Below, piece after piece: positions 5,529 through 7,531 of a DNA stretch of 7,531 nucleotides. The translations under genes were made by a program, and so were the position numbers. This DNA is from Sphingomonadales bacterium (GTDB taxonomy: Bacteria > Pseudomonadota > Alphaproteobacteria > Sphingomonadales > Sphingomonadaceae), in contig JANYCM010000220.1 in the NCBI GenBank assembly GCA_025360285.1, forward strand, positions 1 through 7,531. The letters are read 5' to 3'. Position 1 is the first letter of the stretch; every line of letters begins with the position of its first letter. Below the pieces are notes generated by a model, which made no database searches, was not told the origin of the DNA, and saw only the letters and a program-made list of their open reading frames with translations.

Positions 5529-6368
5529 ATGGACCTGTTGGTAACGACCGAATGGTTGGCCGCCGAACTCGGCAAGACCGACCTCAGGGTTATCGATGCG
5601 ACGATGTTCCTTGCCCCGCACGGCCGTAACGCCCGTGCCGAATTCGAAGCGGCCCATATACCCGGCGCCGTATTCTTCGATATCGACGAGGTTTCCGACT
5701 TGACCTCGCCGCTGCCGCACATGCTGCCGCCACCCGAAAAATTCGCCAGCCGCATGCAGGCATTGGGCCTTGGCGATGGCAGCCGCATCGTGGTTTACGA
5801 TAATTCTCCTTTGAAATCAGCGGCGCGCGTCTGGTGGATGCTGACATTGTTCGGCGCCCATGAAGTCGCAATCCTCGATGGCGGCTTCGCCAAATGGCAG
5901 GCGGAAGGCCGAGGCGTTGAAAGCGGCAAGCCGATCGTCCGCCATCGCCACTTCACCGTCTGGGCCGACAAGAGCCTGGTCCGCGACCAGAAGCAGATGA
6001 CCGAAAACCTGCGCAGCCGCGCCGAACAAATCGTCGATGCCCGCTCCGCCGGGCGCTTTGCGGGCACCGATCCGGAACCCCGCGCCGGTCTGCGCGGTGG
6101 CCATATGCCGGGTTCAAAGAGCCTGCCCTATGATCGGATGTTCAATGAAGATGGCACATTCAAATCGCGTGAGGCGCTGGCGGCCGAATTCACCGATGCC
6201 GGCATCGATCTGACCAAGCCGGTAATTGCCACCTGTGGGTCCGGCGTCACCGCCGCCGTGCTCGCCTATGCCGCCGCTCTGCTCGGTCATCCCGGCATAG
6301 CGATCTATGATGGCAGCTGGAGCGAATGGGGTGCCAGCCCGACCAACCCGGTCGTTACCGGCGCCTGA
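5529..6368 (+). CDS. sseA: 3-mercaptopyruvate sulfurtransferase
   Basis: Transfers the sulfane sulfur of 3-mercaptopyruvate to thiols or cyanide, releasing pyruvate, in cysteine catabolism. It has 279 residues, close to the 281 of Escherichia coli SseA, and two rhodanese domains. The first (about 1-130) lacks a catalytic cysteine, having YDNSPLKSAARVWWML where the active loop would be. The second (about 155-279) carries the active loop CGSGVTA at 236-242 with Cys236. The CG[ST]GVTA type of loop is the mark of mercaptopyruvate sulfurtransferases as opposed to the CRxGx[TR] type of thiosulfate enzymes. Other marks are AHIPGAVFFDID (42-53), LDGGFAKW (116-123), GHMPGSKSLPY (191-201) and YDGSWSEWG (260-268). 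No signal peptide is seen, so it is cytosolic. It is followed after 40 bases by metC, forming a likely sulfur amino-acid operon, and faces queF divergently. Confidence 0.94.
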   Translation: MDLLVTTEWLAAELGKTDLRVIDATMFLAPHGRNARAEFEAAHIPGAVFFDIDEVSDLTSPLPHMLPPPEKFASRMQALGLGDGSRIVVYDNSPLKSAARVWWMLTLFGAHEVAILDGGFAKWQAEGRGVESGKPIVRHRHFTVWADKSLVRDQKQMTENLRSRAEQIVDARSAGRFAGTDPEPRAGLRGGHMPGSKSLPYDRMFNEDGTFKSREALAAEFTDAGIDLTKPVIATCGSGVTAAVLAYAAALLGHPGIAIYDGSWSEWGASPTNPVVTGA

Positions 6369-6373
6369 CAGGC

Positions 6374-6407
6374 TGGCGCCCGCTGCGCCAACGGGTTAGG
6401 CGAACCC
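6374..6407 (+). promoter_or_regulatory. Two back-to-back hairpins in the sseA-metC gap, second one holds the metC Shine-Dalgarno
   Basis: TGGCGC (6374-6379) pairs perfectly with GCGCCA (6385-6390) around CCGCT. Three bases on, GGGTT (6393-6397) pairs perfectly with AACCC (6403-6407) around the loop AGGCG. The only Shine-Dalgarno-like bases for metC, AGG at 6398-6400, sit in that second loop, and the stem ends one base before the ATG at 6409. This could tune metC translation or mark an RNA-processing or attenuation site. There is no T-run, so it is not a simple terminator. Confidence 0.35.
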
Positions 6408-6408
6408 C

Positions 6409-7531
6409 ATGAGCCGTCGCCCCCGCCCACCCCTGCCCGATGTCGCTGACCAGGCCGCGAGCACGCGCCTCGTGCATGCCGGCCGTGACCGGCTATATGC
6501 CGATGGCATCGTCAATCCGCCGGTGTGGCGCGCCTCGACCATATTGTTCGATACGCTCGCTGATCTTGATGCTGCGATCGCCGCGCCAGACGCCGGACTG
6601 TACTATGGCCGGCGCGGCACACCGACAATCTGGGCGCTGGAGGATGCCCTGTCTGGGCTAGAAGCTGGCGCGGCTGGGACCAAGCTGTTCCCTTCAGGCG
6701 TCGCCGCCATCACCACGGCGCTGCTCGCTGTTGTGAAAACCGGCGACGATGTCCTGATCACCGACAGCGCCTATGAACCGACCCGGCTGTTCGCCGATCA
6801 GCTGCTGCGCCGCATGGGCATTACGGCCCGCTATTTCGATCCACTGATTGGCGCTGGGATCGCCGATCTCTTCCAGCCCAACACCAGCGCCGTCCTACTC
6901 GAATCGCCAGGGTCACTGAGTTTTGAAATCCAGGACGTGCCGGCGATTGCCGCCGCCGCCCGGAGCCGCAGTATTGTCACCCTGATCGACAATACCTGGG
7001 CAACCTCGCTGCGCCTGCAACCGCTGGCGCTTGGTTGCGATATCAGCCTGCAATCATTGAGCAAATATGTCGGCGGCCACAGTGACTTGATGCTCGGTGC
7101 CGCCACCGCCAATGCCGCCCTGTGGCCGCGCCTGAAGGCCGCCACCTATCGGCTTGGCCAGACGATTTCGGCCGATGATGCGGCACTGGCGCTGCGTGGG
7201 CTGCGTACGTTGGCTGTCCGGCTTGACCATCAGGAAACCAGCGCGCTCGCCATCGCCCATTGGCTGGCGGCACACCCTGCTGTCGATCGAGTGCTGCATC
7301 CGGCATTGCCATCGAACCCCGGCCATGCCCTGTGGAAACGTGATTTCAGCGGTGCGACAGCGCTATTCTCGATGGTGCTTAAACGCGGCGGCCGCGCCGA
7401 CACCGCGGCTTTGATCGATGGGCTGGCGCATTTCGGCATTGGTTTCAGCTGGGGTGGTTTTGAATCGCTGATCCTGCCCGCCGATCTGGCACCGGTGCGC
7501 AGCGCCACGGTTACCTCCCTCACCGGCCCCC
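6409..7531 (+). CDS. metC: Cystathionine beta-lyase, PLP-dependent (3' end cut by window edge)
   Basis: PLP enzyme of the Cys/Met metabolism family that cleaves cystathionine to homocysteine, pyruvate and ammonia; such enzymes often also desulfurate cysteine. 374 residues are visible against about 395 in E. coli MetC, so roughly the last 20 are missing. The Schiff-base lysine is K219 in SLSKYVGGHSD and the pyridine-nitrogen aspartate is D194 in LIDNTW; their spacing of 25 matches D185/K210 of E. coli MetC. Further marks are YYGRRGTPT (65-73), the SGVAAI loop (about 95-100), AYEPTR (121-126) and FSWGGFESL (346-354), whose Ser-Trp pair is characteristic of beta-lyases rather than gamma-synthases. 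The start is bounded by an in-frame TAG at 6397-6399, only 12 bases upstream of the ATG. It lies 40 bases after sseA in the same direction; the shared role is sulfur handling around cysteine and methionine. A broader C-S lyase role cannot be excluded. Confidence 0.93.
   Translation, partial: MSRRPRPPLPDVADQAASTRLVHAGRDRLYADGIVNPPVWRASTILFDTLADLDAAIAAPDAGLYYGRRGTPTIWALEDALSGLEAGAAGTKLFPSGVAAITTALLAVVKTGDDVLITDSAYEPTRLFADQLLRRMGITARYFDPLIGAGIADLFQPNTSAVLLESPGSLSFEIQDVPAIAAAARSRSIVTLIDNTWATSLRLQPLALGCDISLQSLSKYVGGHSDLMLGAATANAALWPRLKAATYRLGQTISADDAALALRGLRTLAVRLDHQETSALAIAHWLAAHPAVDRVLHPALPSNPGHALWKRDFSGATALFSMVLKRGGRADTAALIDGLAHFGIGFSWGGFESLILPADLAPVRSATVTSLTGP

Noticed and set aside
5817..6104. 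Minus-strand open frames across sseA
   Set aside because: They are antisense to a gene whose full-length product and active site are clear.
6831..7326. Minus-strand open frames across the right end
   Set aside because: The plus-strand frame here encodes a MetC-type enzyme with all its PLP residues, so these are antisense shadows.

Overview
The window is about 65% GC over most of its length. The codon use and protein types fit an alphaproteobacterium, most likely a member of the Sphingomonadales; this rests on protein style only, because no rRNA or other marker gene is present. I can support seven protein-coding genes, two of them cut by the window edges. I see no tRNA, rRNA, insertion sequence or CRISPR array.

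Left edge (to 619, plus strand): the 3' part of queE, which makes 7-carboxy-7-deazaguanine on the queuosine pathway. Middle (738-2939, minus strand): two exported proteins of unknown function, a 467-residue cysteine-rich protein followed by a 244-residue TPR-like protein. This pair is clearly poorer in GC than its surroundings (sampled 60-base lines give 42-55%, against 62-67% in the flanks). It looks like an inserted or accessory cassette and is the least explained part of the window. It is bounded by a 118-base convergent gap on the left (620-737) and a 285-base non-coding gap with several small inverted repeats on the right (2940-3224).

Right half: on the minus strand queF (preQ0 reductase, also queuosine pathway) is followed after 23 bases by an exported DUF885-family putative metallohydrolase, probably as one transcript. 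Divergent from queF, across a 91-base promoter region, the plus strand carries sseA (3-mercaptopyruvate sulfurtransferase). After 40 bases containing two back-to-back hairpins comes a metC-type cystathionine beta-lyase that runs off the right edge. queE and queF act in one pathway (tRNA queuosine) but are separated here by the accessory pair and the DUF885 gene. sseA and metC form a small sulfur amino-acid unit.

The well-conserved genes (queE, queF, sseA, metC, DUF885) are ordinary chromosomal genes. The candidate for something undescribed is the exported two-gene cassette at 738-2939, whose larger product carries a tandem cysteine repeat and a dense cysteine-rich C-terminal half.
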